A DNA stretch of 64,000 nt from an uncultured Cohaesibacter sp. (GCF_963662805.1 NZ_OY759851.1:62001-126000), one strand, 5' to 3'. Positions 42,197-51,602 are shown, counted from the stretch's first letter. Notes: a model not told the origin generated them from the sequence alone. A program made the numbers and translations.

Positions 42197-43138
42197 CTAT
42201 CCAGCATTCAGGGCACGAGCGACAAGCAGCCAGATCGGTATGGCAAAGGCGGAAAGCGGCGTCTGCCATGTCGCAATGGCAGCAATCAGAGGGGCGTCGC
42301 CGCCCATCTTTTTGGCGAGGACATAGCTGTTCATAGCGGTGGGAACGGCTGTGCAAATGATCAGAACTTCCAGAGGGTCGCCGGATAGACCAAAGAATAT
42401 CGCAAAGCCAACGGTCAAGGCTGGCATGCCGATGAAGCGAAGGGCGCTTGCCAACCAGACACCTTTGCTTGGTGGTAAGGCGGCACGCAGGCTCAAGCCG
42501 GAGCCTACGATCAACAAGGCGGAGGCAAGGCCTGCGCGGCCTGTGATCTCGACGGTTGAGGCAATCGGATCCCAGAGCGGGATTTCAAGCAGATTGACAG
42601 CAAGGCCCGCGATGGATGCCAGAATGAAGGGGTTCTTGGCAATGTTGATCAGGACCGGCTTGAAGCCCGCTTTCTTCTCCGACAGAAAGATCGCCATGAC
42701 GGCGACGATTATGATGTTAATCAGCGGTATCATGGCGGCCATGGCAACGGCGACAAGTGCCATGGCGTCATTGCCGTAAGCTTTCTGGACGATGGCCAGT
42801 GCCATGAAGCCGTTCCAGCGCAAAACACCCTGATAAATGGATGTATAGGACGGATTGGAGACCGATAAGCCGTTCTTGAGAATTGGATAGATGGCCAAAA
42901 GGAGGGCTGCCATGACCACGATGGCGCATACCAGCGCGATGGTCATGTCACCCCACGGGACCGCCTGCAGGTTGGCCTTGAATAGAGAATTGAAGATCAG
43001 AGCCGGAAAGAAGAGCCAGTAGGAAATGGTTTCGATCCCGGCCCAACTGTTCTCCGGAATAAGGCCACTTCGACGCATGAAAAGGCCGAGGCCGACAAGG
43101 AAGAAGGTGGGGATGATGGCTTCGATGATGATATACAT
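42197..43138 (-). CDS. AEC family transporter
   Basis: This 313-residue membrane protein has about ten helices of the auxin efflux carrier family, starting MYIIIEAIIPTFFLVGLGLF and containing PSYTSIYQGVLRWNGFMALA in the middle and CTAVPTAMNSYVLAKKMGGD near the end. Bacterial AEC proteins export or import organic acids such as malonate or malate; this substrate is unknown. The ATG at 43138 gives the normal N-terminus; the longer frame to 43339 overlaps ruvX. It lies downstream of ruvX on the same strand. Confidence 0.9.
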   Translation of the reverse strand: MYIIIEAIIPTFFLVGLGLFMRRSGLIPENSWAGIETISYWLFFPALIFNSLFKANLQAVPWGDMTIALVCAIVVMAALLLAIYPILKNGLSVSNPSYTSIYQGVLRWNGFMALAIVQKAYGNDAMALVAVAMAAMIPLINIIIVAVMAIFLSEKKAGFKPVLINIAKNPFILASIAGLAVNLLEIPLWDPIASTVEITGRAGLASALLIVGSGLSLRAALPPSKGVWLASALRFIGMPALTVGFAIFFGLSGDPLEVLIICTAVPTAMNSYVLAKKMGGDAPLIAAIATWQTPLSAFAIPIWLLVARALNAG

Positions 43139-43196
43139 GTGGGATCTTCTGAGGCGCTTTTGCGAGGCGAAGCAGTCACTTGCCTGGTCTATGCGC

Positions 43197-43751
43197 TTAT
43201 AGGGCTTGATTGGAATCGAGATCCGGATCGTCGATCGAAGGAGGGGCAAGGCGGGCTCGATCAAGGGCTCCCTGAAGTATGTAGGACGCAGCCATCTTGT
43301 CAACCACTTCGCCCCGTCGTGCACGGGAGGTATCGGCATCCAGCAGGGTGCGGGTCACGGCGACCGTCGACAGGCGTTCGTCCCAGAGGCAAAGCTGGAG
43401 CGGCTCTTCTTCGCGCTCACGCCAGAGGTCGCGCAGGGAGAGGTAGAAGTCGCGCGTCGCCTGCGCCCGTGGCCCTTCCGAGCCATCCATGTTGAGCGGC
43501 AGACCCATGACGAGGCCGCCGACATTATGCTCGGCACAGAGCGCGAAGAGCCGTTCGGCGTCCTGACTGAATTTCTTGCGCTGGACCGTTTCGACGGCAC
43601 TTGCGATCATCAGGCCCGTGTCGGAGACGGCAACACCGATGGTCTTGGTGCCGAGATCCAGCCCCATCAGGCGCTGACCACGTTGCAGACCGGCAATCAC
43701 GTCCTCAAGTGGCATCTCGATCGGCGCTTTTTTCTTCTTCTTGCGAGCCAT
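43197..43751 (-). CDS. ruvX: Holliday junction resolvase-like protein RuvX (YqgF)
   Basis: This 184-residue protein has an RNase H-like fold with MGLDLGTKTIGVAVSDTGLM (first catalytic Asp), VMGLPLNMDGSEGPRA and LWDERLSTVAVTR, as in YqgF/RuvX. Family members act in 16S rRNA 5'-end maturation and possibly junction cleavage. A short Lys-rich N-terminus (MARKKKKKAP) precedes the domain. The ATG at 43751 has GAGG upstream. The AEC transporter gene follows. Confidence 0.93.
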   Translation of the reverse strand: MARKKKKKAPIEMPLEDVIAGLQRGQRLMGLDLGTKTIGVAVSDTGLMIASAVETVQRKKFSQDAERLFALCAEHNVGGLVMGLPLNMDGSEGPRAQATRDFYLSLRDLWREREEEPLQLCLWDERLSTVAVTRTLLDADTSRARRGEVVDKMAASYILQGALDRARLAPPSIDDPDLDSNQAL

Positions 43752-43879
43752 GGCCTCAGTTCCATTCAGGTTTGAAATCGTGTCGTCAGCCTCTAACATG
43801 AACGTGAGAGAAGAAGAAAGCAAAAGAACGTTGTGGTTGATGCCTTCGGGCGACACGGGGATCGAGCGAGGAGGCGAAG

Positions 43880-44857
43880 ATGAACGAGAAAACCATCGAA
43901 CGATACAGGCGATTTGCCGAGACCGAGGCGGCAGGGCGCTCCGCGCTTTATGAAGAGTTGGCGCTTCATGTCTCAATGAGCGATCCCTTGATCGGCTTTC
44001 TTGATCGACTGCCGGAGCCACGCAGACAACCGAACCTCTTCTTCGCAGCCACCCGCTTTGTTGCGGGGCTGCCCACAAACGCTGAAGACTTCGAGGATCT
44101 GGTGGCGGCATCGGGGGATCGGATCGCGGAAGTGATGTGCGAGCGAACCACCCAGACGAATGAACCGGGCCGCTGCGCCACGCTGATGCCTTCGTTGGCC
44201 CGGATTGATGGACCGATTTCTCTTATCGAAGTCGGGGCCTCGGCTGGGCTTTGCCTGTTGCCCGATTGTTATGGCTATGACTGGGGCAGGCATAAGCTGG
44301 CCCCGCCCAGTGTCGAGAATGTCGATGCTCCCGTCTTTCCCTGCCGCGCTTCTGCAAACGCACCACTTCCCATAGAACATCCGGAGATCGTCTGGCGAGC
44401 CGGGCTTGATCTTAATCCGCTTGATGTGGACAGTGAGGAGGACATGTCGTGGCTGAAAACACTCGTTTGGCCGGAGGATGTGGAGCGGCTTCATCGCCTC
44501 ACGCAGTCCATAGAGGTGGCGAGGCGGGGAAAGCCGGAGGTGGTGAAGGGGGATTTGCGAACGGATCTCATGGCTCTGATTGACCGGGCACCTCGCGACA
44601 GCACGGTGGTTGTCTTCCACACGGCTGTCCTGAGCTATCTTCCTGTTGAAGCAGACCGGCGCCAGTTCGCGAGCAAGCTACTGGACAGGAAGGATATCAT
44701 CTGGCTGTGCAACGAGTCACCTCGGGTTTTGTCGCAAAGGCTGACCGGAGCAGGGGAGCCTCCGCATGGCGGACTGTTCCTTCTTTCCCGCAACGGGGCT
44801 CCGGTGGCCTGGACCGGACCTCATGGGCAGTCGATTGACTGGATTGTCTGTGGGTGA
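43880..44857 (+). CDS. DUF2332 family protein
   Basis: This 325-residue protein matches DUF2332: ERYRRFAETEAAGRSALYEE at the N-terminus, TQTNEPGRCATLMPSLARI and LIEVGASAGLCLLPDCYGYD in the centre, and TVVVFHTAVLSYLP later. The EVGASAG region resembles an S-adenosylmethionine-binding loop, so a methyltransferase-like fold is possible, but no function is established. It is divergent from ruvX with 128 bases between. Confidence 0.88.
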   Translation: MNEKTIERYRRFAETEAAGRSALYEELALHVSMSDPLIGFLDRLPEPRRQPNLFFAATRFVAGLPTNAEDFEDLVAASGDRIAEVMCERTTQTNEPGRCATLMPSLARIDGPISLIEVGASAGLCLLPDCYGYDWGRHKLAPPSVENVDAPVFPCRASANAPLPIEHPEIVWRAGLDLNPLDVDSEEDMSWLKTLVWPEDVERLHRLTQSIEVARRGKPEVVKGDLRTDLMALIDRAPRDSTVVVFHTAVLSYLPVEADRRQFASKLLDRKDIIWLCNESPRVLSQRLTGAGEPPHGGLFLLSRNGAPVAWTGPHGQSIDWIVCG

Positions 44858-45074
44858 TCCTCTGAGCCACCTATTTGCCTCCCAAATGGGGAAAATCGAC
44901 ATATTCGGTGATGGCTTGGTGACTTTCGTGCGGTCTTTGCCTGCATGGGGAGTTGCGCCGCTTTCTTTACCAATGCTATAGCCGTTACCGAGTGAGACAA
45001 GACTCATGATGTCCGGCGATTTGCGCGCAATCCATCTGGCGCGCACCGGACCATTACTCGGAAGGCTTTTATCG

Positions 45075-45362
45075 ATGTCAATTGATAAGGACACGGTCAA
45101 GCGCGTGGCGCGTCTCGCCCGCCTGTCCGTTACTGAAGATGAGGCAGAGAACCTCAAAGGTGAGCTCAATTCCATTCTGAACTGGGTGGAGATGCTCAAT
45201 GAGGTGGATGTGGATGGCGTCGTGCCGATGACGGCCGTCGTCGATCAGGAGATGAAAAAGCGTCAGGACGTCATCAATGACGGCAATTACGCAGACCGTG
45301 TCGTCTCCAATGCCCCGGCTTCGGAAGACAATTATTTCATGGTTCCCAAGGTGATCGAATAG
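45075..45362 (+). CDS. gatC: Asp-tRNA(Asn)/Glu-tRNA(Gln) amidotransferase subunit C
   Basis: This 95-residue protein has the GatC signature: VKRVARLARLSVTEDEAENL followed by ILNWVEMLNEVDVDGV and MTAVVDQEMKKRQDV. GatC stabilises the GatA-GatB complex, which converts misacylated Glu-tRNA(Gln) and/or Asp-tRNA(Asn). GGAAGG precedes the ATG at 45075; the open frame starts at 45006. gatA follows after 111 bases. Confidence 0.95.
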   Translation: MSIDKDTVKRVARLARLSVTEDEAENLKGELNSILNWVEMLNEVDVDGVVPMTAVVDQEMKKRQDVINDGNYADRVVSNAPASEDNYFMVPKVIE

Positions 45363-45473
45363 CCGATCCTCTGGCCCGGCGCATCCCTTGCGCCTGATTT
45401 GAACCCGAATTGAAGTTGATCGGGATTTTGGAAAGCCGAGCTTTTCGATCCTGCAGATGATGAGGACAGCCGC

Positions 45474-46946
45474 GTGACAGATCTCACGGGTTTGACAATT
45501 GCAGAGGCCCGCGACGGGCTGGCAAAGAAAGAATTCACCGCTACCGAGCTGACGACGAGCTACATCAAGGCTATCGACAGCGCCGATGAACTCAACGCCT
45601 TCATTACCAAGACGCCGGAAAAGGCGCTGGAAATGGCCGCCGCGTCTGACGCGCGCCTTTCCAAGGGTGAGGGTGGGGCCCTTGAGGGTATCCCGCTCGG
45701 TATCAAGGATCTCTACTGTACCAAGGGTGTCGGCGCATATGCCTGCTCGCACATCCTTGACGGTTTCAAGCCGGAGTATGAAAGCACCGTGACCCAGAAC
45801 CTCTGGGACGCCGGGGCCGTGATGCTCGGCAAGCTGAACATGGACGAGTTTGCCATGGGATCTGCCAACGAGACGAGCTACTTCGGTCCGGTCAAGAACC
45901 CGTGGCGCGCCAAGGGCGAGAGCGTTGATCGTGTGCCCGGCGGCTCTTCGGGTGGCTCTGCGGCTGCGGTAGCAGCCCGTCTCTGCGCTGCGGCTACCGC
46001 CTCTGATACTGGTGGTTCGATCCGTCAGCCAGCTGCCTTCACCGGCACCGTCGGGATCAAGCCGACCTATGGTCGCTGCTCGCGCTGGGGCATGGTTGCC
46101 TTTGCTTCTTCGCTTGATCAGGCTGGCCCGATCGCCCGCACCGTGCGCGATGCGGCCATCATGCTCAAATCGATGGCTTCGGTCGATGCCAAGGACACCA
46201 CCAGCGTCAACCTGCCGGTTCCCGATTATGAAGCCGCGCTGACCGGCAACATCAAGGGCATGAAGATCGGCATTCCGAAGGAATATCGCGTCGATGGCAT
46301 GCCCGAGGAAGTGGAAGCCAACTGGCAGCAGGGCATCAACTGGCTGAAGGAAGCCGGGGCCGAGATCGTCGAAATCTCGCTGCCGATGACCAAATATGCG
46401 CTGCCCGCCTATTATATTGTGGCACCGGCGGAAGCCTCTTCCAACCTTGCCCGCTATGATGGCGTAAAATACGGCCTCCGGGTCAATGGTGACGACATCA
46501 TCGACATGTATGAGAAAACCCGCGCTGCCGGGTTCGGCTCCGAGGTCAAGCGCCGCATCCTGATCGGCACCTACGTTCTGTCTGCCGGTTATTATGACGC
46601 CTATTATCTGCGCGCCCAGAAGATCCGCACGCTGATCAAGCAGGATTTCGACAAGGCCTTCGAGACCGTCGATACTATCCTGACGCCTGCGACCCCTTCG
46701 GCTGCGTTCGAGCTCAACAAGGTCGTGACCGATCCGGTCGAGATGTATCTCAATGACATCTTTACCGTGACCGTGAACATGGCCGGTCTGCCGGGCATCA
46801 CGGTTCCTGCCGGTCAGAACGACAAGGGTCTGCCGCTTGGCCTTCAGCTGATCGGCAAGGCGTTTGACGAGGAAACCCTGTTCCGCACCGCCGGTGTTCT
46901 GGAACAGGCGGCTGGCATCATGGATGCGCCTGCTAAGTGGTGGTAG
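45474..46946 (+). CDS. gatA: Asp-tRNA(Asn)/Glu-tRNA(Gln) amidotransferase subunit A
   Basis: This 490-residue amidase has the Lys-Ser-Ser triad of the amidase signature family: Lys in GIPLGIKDLYC and the two Ser in GGSSGGSAAAVAARLC and SDTGGSIRQPA. It releases ammonia from glutamine for transfer to the misacylated tRNA in GatB. The start is GTG with GAGGA about nine bases upstream. The chorismate mutase gene follows after 23 bases. Confidence 0.97.
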   Translation: MTDLTGLTIAEARDGLAKKEFTATELTTSYIKAIDSADELNAFITKTPEKALEMAAASDARLSKGEGGALEGIPLGIKDLYCTKGVGAYACSHILDGFKPEYESTVTQNLWDAGAVMLGKLNMDEFAMGSANETSYFGPVKNPWRAKGESVDRVPGGSSGGSAAAVAARLCAAATASDTGGSIRQPAAFTGTVGIKPTYGRCSRWGMVAFASSLDQAGPIARTVRDAAIMLKSMASVDAKDTTSVNLPVPDYEAALTGNIKGMKIGIPKEYRVDGMPEEVEANWQQGINWLKEAGAEIVEISLPMTKYALPAYYIVAPAEASSNLARYDGVKYGLRVNGDDIIDMYEKTRAAGFGSEVKRRILIGTYVLSAGYYDAYYLRAQKIRTLIKQDFDKAFETVDTILTPATPSAAFELNKVVTDPVEMYLNDIFTVTVNMAGLPGITVPAGQNDKGLPLGLQLIGKAFDEETLFRTAGVLEQAAGIMDAPAKWW

Positions 46947-46969
46947 GACCAAGAGCTGAGAGAGAACAG

Positions 46970-47293
46970 ATGCGCAAGCCTGAAGACTGCACGGAAAAGT
47001 CCCACATTCGCGAGGAGATCGACCGGATCGACAGATCCCTCGTTGCGCTGTTCGCAGAACGGGATTCCTATGTGCGCCGGATGGCCGAGATCAAGAGCGA
47101 CCCGTCCGAGGCGAGGATCGAATCCCGCGTCAAGGAGGTGCTCGACAGGGTGCTGGCCGAACTGGACAGCGCCGATTTGGCTCCTGATCTCTACATGCAG
47201 TTCTGGGAAGAGCTGATTGAAGTCAATATTGCCTACGAGGCCGCAGCGATTGCGGCCCGTCTGGCAGAGGAAAATGAGACAACCGGCGCTTGA
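46970..47293 (+). CDS. Chorismate mutase domain protein (AroQ type)
   Basis: The 107-residue protein is a single AroQ helical domain: SHIREEIDRIDRSLVALFAE and RRMAEIKSD, followed by SRVKEVLDRVL. By eye, Arg11, Arg28, Lys39 and Arg51 of the E. coli domain are kept, whereas Glu52 aligns with Val and Gln88 with Glu. The latter change is known in eukaryotic enzymes, but the loss of Glu52 makes activity uncertain. It lies between gatA and gatB, perhaps co-transcribed. ATG 46970 has GAGAGA upstream; an earlier frame start (46937) overlaps gatA. Confidence 0.85.
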   Translation: MRKPEDCTEKSHIREEIDRIDRSLVALFAERDSYVRRMAEIKSDPSEARIESRVKEVLDRVLAELDSADLAPDLYMQFWEELIEVNIAYEAAAIAARLAEENETTGA

Positions 47294-47359
47294 GCGCTGG
47301 CCTGATTGTGAAGTGAGCGGCTCTGAAGCGAGCGCTCCGCAAGATCCGAGGACGAAAAC

Positions 47360-48826
47360 ATGGCTGAAGCGTCCAGCAAACTGATCAAGGGAGCCACCGG
47401 CGACTGGGAAGTCGTCGTGGGTATGGAAATCCATGCCCAGGTGTCCTCTGAAGCGAAATTATTCTCCGGCTCCTCGACCGAGTTCGGTGGCGAAGCAAAC
47501 AACCATGTCAGCTTCGTTGACGCGGCGATGCCGGGCATGCTGCCGGTGATCAACGAGGAGTGCGTGAGGCAGGCGATCCGCACCGGTCTTGGCCTGAATG
47601 CCGCGATCAACAATCGCTCGGTGTTCGACCGCAAAAACTATTTCTATCCCGATCTGCCGCAGGGCTATCAGATCTCGCAGTACAAGGATCCGATTGTCGG
47701 CGAGGGCGTGGTTATTCTCGATATGCTTGACGGCGAGCGGATCGAGGTGGGCGTCGAGCGCCTGCATCTGGAGCAGGACGCGGGCAAGTCGATGCATGAC
47801 CAGCATCCGACCATGTCCTTTGTTGACCTCAACCGCTCCGGCGTGGCGCTGATGGAGATCGTCTCCAAGCCCGATATCCGCTCCTCCGAGGAAGCCAAAG
47901 CCTACATGACCAAGATGCGCACCATCCTGCGCTATCTGGGCACCTCGGACGGCAACATGGAAGAAGGTTCGATGCGTGCGGACGTCAACGTCTCGGTGCG
48001 TCGTCCGGGCGATGAGTTCGGCACCCGCTGCGAGATCAAGAACATGAACTCGATCCGCTTCATCGGTCAGGCCATTGACTACGAAGCTCGTCGCCAGATT
48101 GCCATTCTCGAAGATGGCGGCTCGATCGATCAGGAAACCCGCCTATACGATCCGAAAAAAGGCGAGACCCGCTCTATGCGGTCGAAGGAAGAAGCGCACG
48201 ATTATCGCTATTTCCCGGATCCCGATCTGCTGCCTCTCGAGTTCGATGATGCCTATGTGGCCGAATTGAAGGCTGGCCTGCCGGAACTGCCAGACGACAA
48301 GCGCGAGCGCTTCATTTCCGATCTGGGCCTCAAGCCCTATGACGCCTCCGTGCTCGTTGCTTCCAAGCGCCTTGCTGACTTCTTCGAGAAAGTGGCTGCC
48401 GGGCGTGATGCGCAGCTTGCTGCCAACTGGGTGATCAACGAGTGGCTCGGACGTCTCAACAAGGAGTCGCTTGACATCGGCAAGAGCCCGATGTCGGCCG
48501 AGCAGCTCGGCGGGATCGTCGATCTGATCAAGGCTGGCGACATTTCCGGCAAGATCGCCAAGGACCTGTTCGAGATCGTCTGGACCGAAGGTGGTGACCC
48601 GGCGAAAATCGTCGAAGAAAAAGGCATGAAGCAGGTCACCGATACCGGTGCCATTGAAGCCATCATCGACAAGATCATTGCCGACAACCCCGATCAGGTC
48701 GAGAAGGTCAAGGAAAAGCCGGGTCTCATTGGCTGGTTTGTCGGGCAGGTGATGAAGGCATCGCAGGGCAAGGCCAACCCGCAGGCGGTGAACCAGATCC
48801 TGAAAGACAAACTCGGACTGGACTAA
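47360..48826 (+). CDS. gatB: Asp-tRNA(Asn)/Glu-tRNA(Gln) amidotransferase subunit B
   Basis: This 488-residue protein has the GatB core VVVGMEIHAQVSSEAKLFSG, FDRKNYFYPDLPQGYQISQY and GNMEEGSMRADVNVSVR, and the YqeY-like C-terminal tail domain. It phosphorylates misacylated tRNA-bound Glu or Asp and completes amidation with ammonia from GatA. It ends the gat group and is followed by a terminator. Confidence 0.97.
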   Translation: MAEASSKLIKGATGDWEVVVGMEIHAQVSSEAKLFSGSSTEFGGEANNHVSFVDAAMPGMLPVINEECVRQAIRTGLGLNAAINNRSVFDRKNYFYPDLPQGYQISQYKDPIVGEGVVILDMLDGERIEVGVERLHLEQDAGKSMHDQHPTMSFVDLNRSGVALMEIVSKPDIRSSEEAKAYMTKMRTILRYLGTSDGNMEEGSMRADVNVSVRRPGDEFGTRCEIKNMNSIRFIGQAIDYEARRQIAILEDGGSIDQETRLYDPKKGETRSMRSKEEAHDYRYFPDPDLLPLEFDDAYVAELKAGLPELPDDKRERFISDLGLKPYDASVLVASKRLADFFEKVAAGRDAQLAANWVINEWLGRLNKESLDIGKSPMSAEQLGGIVDLIKAGDISGKIAKDLFEIVWTEGGDPAKIVEEKGMKQVTDTGAIEAIIDKIIADNPDQVEKVKEKPGLIGWFVGQVMKASQGKANPQAVNQILKDKLGLD

Positions 48827-48856
48827 ACCACTTCGGGACCACATATCTGTCACGAG

Positions 48857-48885
48857 AAGGCGCGAGTGTTGCTTGCGCCTTTTTT
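48857..48885 (+). terminator. Rho-independent terminator of the gat operon
   Basis: AAGGCGCGAG pairs with CTTGCGCCTT across a TGTTG loop (one G-T pair) and is followed by a T-run. Confidence 0.85.
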
Positions 48886-49030
48886 CGTTTTGCGCATTGG
48901 CGGACTTCGCACAGTCCGGTCTATTCCTGAGTGACATGGCGCTGTGAATTGTCTATTTGTTATGGCGATAACTAAATTGGCCAATCTCTCTTCAAGACCA
49001 GAGATCAGCCAGAATTGATTGAGGACCGTT

Positions 49031-49591
49031 ATGACCATGCTTGTTGCTGGTGTGCTGCTGTGGATGGTGGTGCATCTCTTTCCCGTTTTTGCACCCACAT
49101 TCCGAGCCGGGCTTGTTAGCCAGATGGGCGAGAAGCCCTATGCCGGTGTTTTCACGCTGCTGATTGTTGCCTCGCTCGTGCTGATCGTCTTTGGCTGGCG
49201 CAGCGTCGGGCCAGATTACAATATCTATGATGCCGATTGGCTGCGCCATGTCACCTACGCCTTTGTGCTTGTCTCCATCATTCTGTTTGGCGCGGCCAAG
49301 GCGCCGAGCCGTATTCGCACCTATCTTCGCCACCCGATGCTGACGGGCATGCTGCTCTGGGCCGTTGGCCATCTGCTGGTTAACAATGATCCGCGCTCGC
49401 TGGTCCTATTCGGTGGCATGGCGCTGTGGTCTGTCATCTCGATCATCGGCATCAACAGGCGCGATGGAGCCTATACGCCGCCAGCGGTCAAGGGCTGGGG
49501 TGTGGAGATCCGTCTGGTGCTGATTTCTGTCGTGATCTATGTCGCGCTGGTGTTTGCCCATCCCTATTTCACGGGAATGCCGCTGCTGTAG
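49031..49591 (+). CDS. NnrU family membrane protein
   Basis: This 186-residue protein has five or six transmembrane helices and the NnrU pattern: a start at LVAGVLLWMVVHLFPVFAPT, RIRTYLRHPMLTGMLLWAVG in the middle and HLLVNNDPRSLVLFGGMALW. NnrU is named from nitric-oxide-reductase regulation in Rhodobacter; many members lack denitrification partners, and none is seen here. The ATG at 49031 has TTGAGGA upstream. The Old Yellow Enzyme gene starts 43 bases later. Confidence 0.9.
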   Translation: MTMLVAGVLLWMVVHLFPVFAPTFRAGLVSQMGEKPYAGVFTLLIVASLVLIVFGWRSVGPDYNIYDADWLRHVTYAFVLVSIILFGAAKAPSRIRTYLRHPMLTGMLLWAVGHLLVNNDPRSLVLFGGMALWSVISIIGINRRDGAYTPPAVKGWGVEIRLVLISVVIYVALVFAHPYFTGMPLL

Positions 49592-49634
49592 TCGTGACTG
49601 TCTTTTCGAACTTCTCGCAATCGAGGTCTTTTCA

Positions 49635-50732
49635 ATGAAATCGAAGCTGTTTTCGCCAATCACTGTTGGAGGCCTTGAGCTGTCCAACCGCATTGTCATC
49701 GCGCCCATGTGCCAATATTCGGCAGAAGACGGATTGATGAATGACTGGCATCTCATCCATCTTGGCACGCTCGCCAATTCAGGCGCCGGCGTCCTGACCA
49801 TCGAGGCCACGGCTGTGGTGCCGGAAGGGCGCATCAGTTATGGCGATGTGGGGCTCTACAATGATGCCTGTGAAGCTGCCATGGGGCGTGTGCTCGAAGG
49901 TGTCCGTCGCTGGTCCGACATGCCCATTGCCCTCCAGCTTGCCCATGCGGGTCGCAAGGCATCCTCTCACAAGCCGTGGGACGGAGGCGCACAGATTTCG
50001 CGGAATGATCCGAACGGCTGGCAGACCGTCGCGCCGAGCGACATTCCCTATTTGCCCGAATATGAAGCGCCCGAGAGCCTTGATGCCGAGGGGCTGGAAC
50101 GCCTGCGCAAGGCCTTCCGTGATGCGACCGTGCGTGCGGCGCGTCTTGGGCTTGATGCGATCCAGATCCACGGTGCGCATGGTTATCTGCTGCATGAGTT
50201 CCTGTCGCCCATCTCCAACCGTCGCACCGATGCCTATGGTGGATCCTTCGAGAACCGGATCCGGTTCCCGCTGGAGATCTTCGAGATCGTGCGCGAAGCC
50301 TTCCCGTCGGACCGTCCGATCACCATGCGCCTGTCGGGCAGTGACTGGGTTGATGGTGGCTGGAATATTGAGGAGACGGTTGCCTTCTCGAAGGTTCTGG
50401 AGGCGGCTGGCGCTTCTGCCATTCATGTCTCTGGCGGCGGTCTGTCTGCTGATCAGACACTGGCGCTCGGCCCCAACTATCAGGTTCCCTTTGCCCGTGC
50501 GGTCAAAGATGCCGTTGATATTCCGGTTGTTGCCGTTGGTCTGATCACCGAGTTTGAGCAGGCCGAAGCCATCCTGAACACAGGGGAAGCGGATCTCATC
50601 GGGATTGCTCGTGCCATCCTTTATGATCCGCGCTGGCCATGGCATGCTGCCGCGCACTTTGGCGATACGGCAAAGGCTGCCAATCAGTATCTGCGTTGCG
50701 CACCGCGGCGCTTCAAGACCCTGTTTGGCTAA
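49635..50732 (+). CDS. NADH:flavin oxidoreductase (Old Yellow Enzyme, YqjM-like)
   Basis: This 365-residue FMN enzyme is a TIM barrel. IVIAPMCQYSAEDG holds the Cys that tunes FMN in thermophilic-like/YqjM enzymes, LAHAGRKAS and HGAHGYLLHEFLSPISNRRT give the substrate-binding His pair, and LIGIARAILYDPRWP binds the FMN phosphate. It reduces activated C=C bonds with NAD(P)H; the natural substrate is unknown. CGAGG precedes the ATG at 49635. A GNAT gene follows after 29 bases. Confidence 0.94.
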   Translation: MKSKLFSPITVGGLELSNRIVIAPMCQYSAEDGLMNDWHLIHLGTLANSGAGVLTIEATAVVPEGRISYGDVGLYNDACEAAMGRVLEGVRRWSDMPIALQLAHAGRKASSHKPWDGGAQISRNDPNGWQTVAPSDIPYLPEYEAPESLDAEGLERLRKAFRDATVRAARLGLDAIQIHGAHGYLLHEFLSPISNRRTDAYGGSFENRIRFPLEIFEIVREAFPSDRPITMRLSGSDWVDGGWNIEETVAFSKVLEAAGASAIHVSGGGLSADQTLALGPNYQVPFARAVKDAVDIPVVAVGLITEFEQAEAILNTGEADLIGIARAILYDPRWPWHAAAHFGDTAKAANQYLRCAPRRFKTLFG

Positions 50733-50761
50733 TCAACGACCACTGGAAGAGAGAGTTCAAG

Positions 50762-51214
50762 ATGAGTGTGACGATCCGGGAAGCGCAACGCGATGACGTT
50801 GCTGAGATCGTGGCGATGCTGGGTGATGATTTTCTGGGCCGGGATCGCGAAGCATCCGATGACCTGGCTCCGTATCTGGCCGCGTTCGATGTCATGGCGG
50901 GCGATCCGAACAACAACCTCTATGTCGCCTGCGATGTGGATGGTCGCATCGTGGGTACCTTTCAGCTCATCTATATGCAGGGACTGTCTGTGTCGGCCTG
51001 CAAACGGGCCGAAATCGAGGCCGTGCGCGTTCATGGCTCCCTGCGGGGGCACGGGATCGGTCGCCAGATGTTCGACTGGGCCATCGACAAGGCGCGCGGG
51101 GATGGTTGCGGCATGATGCAGTTGACCACCAACAAGAAACGCATTGATGGCCAGCGTTTCTACGATCAGCTCGGATTTGAAGCGAGCCATGTGGGCTACA
51201 AGATGAAACTCTGA
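50762..51214 (+). CDS. GNAT family N-acetyltransferase
   Basis: This 150-residue protein is a GNAT domain: VTIREAQRDDVAEIVAMLGD at the N-terminus, the acetyl-CoA pyrophosphate loop in RVHGSLRGHGIGRQMFDWAI, and QLTTNKKRIDGQRFYDQLGF at the C-terminus. The acceptor is unknown. AGAGAG precedes the ATG at 50762; longer frames overlap the OYE gene. A weak hairpin with a T-rich tail follows at about 51217-51277. Confidence 0.9.
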   Translation: MSVTIREAQRDDVAEIVAMLGDDFLGRDREASDDLAPYLAAFDVMAGDPNNNLYVACDVDGRIVGTFQLIYMQGLSVSACKRAEIEAVRVHGSLRGHGIGRQMFDWAIDKARGDGCGMMQLTTNKKRIDGQRFYDQLGFEASHVGYKMKL

Positions 51215-51602
51215 CCAAACGCGCCCGGTTTTGTGCCTTTTTTTGCCTTCGTGCCATGCCCGGCGCGGAGGCTTTTTTGTGCCGTGATGGGGCCGCCAAT
51301 CCAGCGACATCCTTAGGATCGCTTTGTTGAAAAGCTGAGCTATGGTTTCTCAATGGTTAGGGCGTTTGTTCATCTTTGTCGAAAATTTTAGCGACTTTCC
51401 GCAGAAAGCTGCCAAAGTCAGGGTTTCGAAAATGTAAAGTTTACAGTGAGATAACCTTTTGTTTTCAGTGCGGTAACCAATCTTTTTTACGTCGAATTGA
51501 TGGATTTCTTCCACCATTGATCTCATCGAAACGGACGATTTCGTTCAAACAGCAATGAGCCTCTACGGCTCGAGGATTTGAGTAAAACGGGGATTTGAGA
51601 CA
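51215..51602. other. Intergenic region upstream of the Sel1-like gene
   Basis: The first 60 bases can fold into CGCGCCCGG against CCGGCGCG with T-runs, a likely terminator. The rest is AT-rich and contains the perfect palindrome TGTAAAGTTTACA (51434-51446) and a pair of direct repeats at 51445-51479. No gene is visible. Confidence 0.5.
51445..51479 (+). repeat. 13-bp direct repeat at 22-bp period (candidate operator pair)
   Basis: CAGTGAGATAACC (51445-51457) and CAGTGCGGTAACC (51467-51479) match at 11 of 13 positions and start 22 bases apart, about two helical turns. They lie 120-160 bases upstream of the Sel1-like gene. Two protein units on one face of the helix would explain the spacing. 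Confidence 0.35.

Noticed and set aside
45078..46952. A 624-codon frame antisense to gatC and gatA
   Set aside because: Long but without domains or ribosome-binding site; gatA is certain on the other strand.
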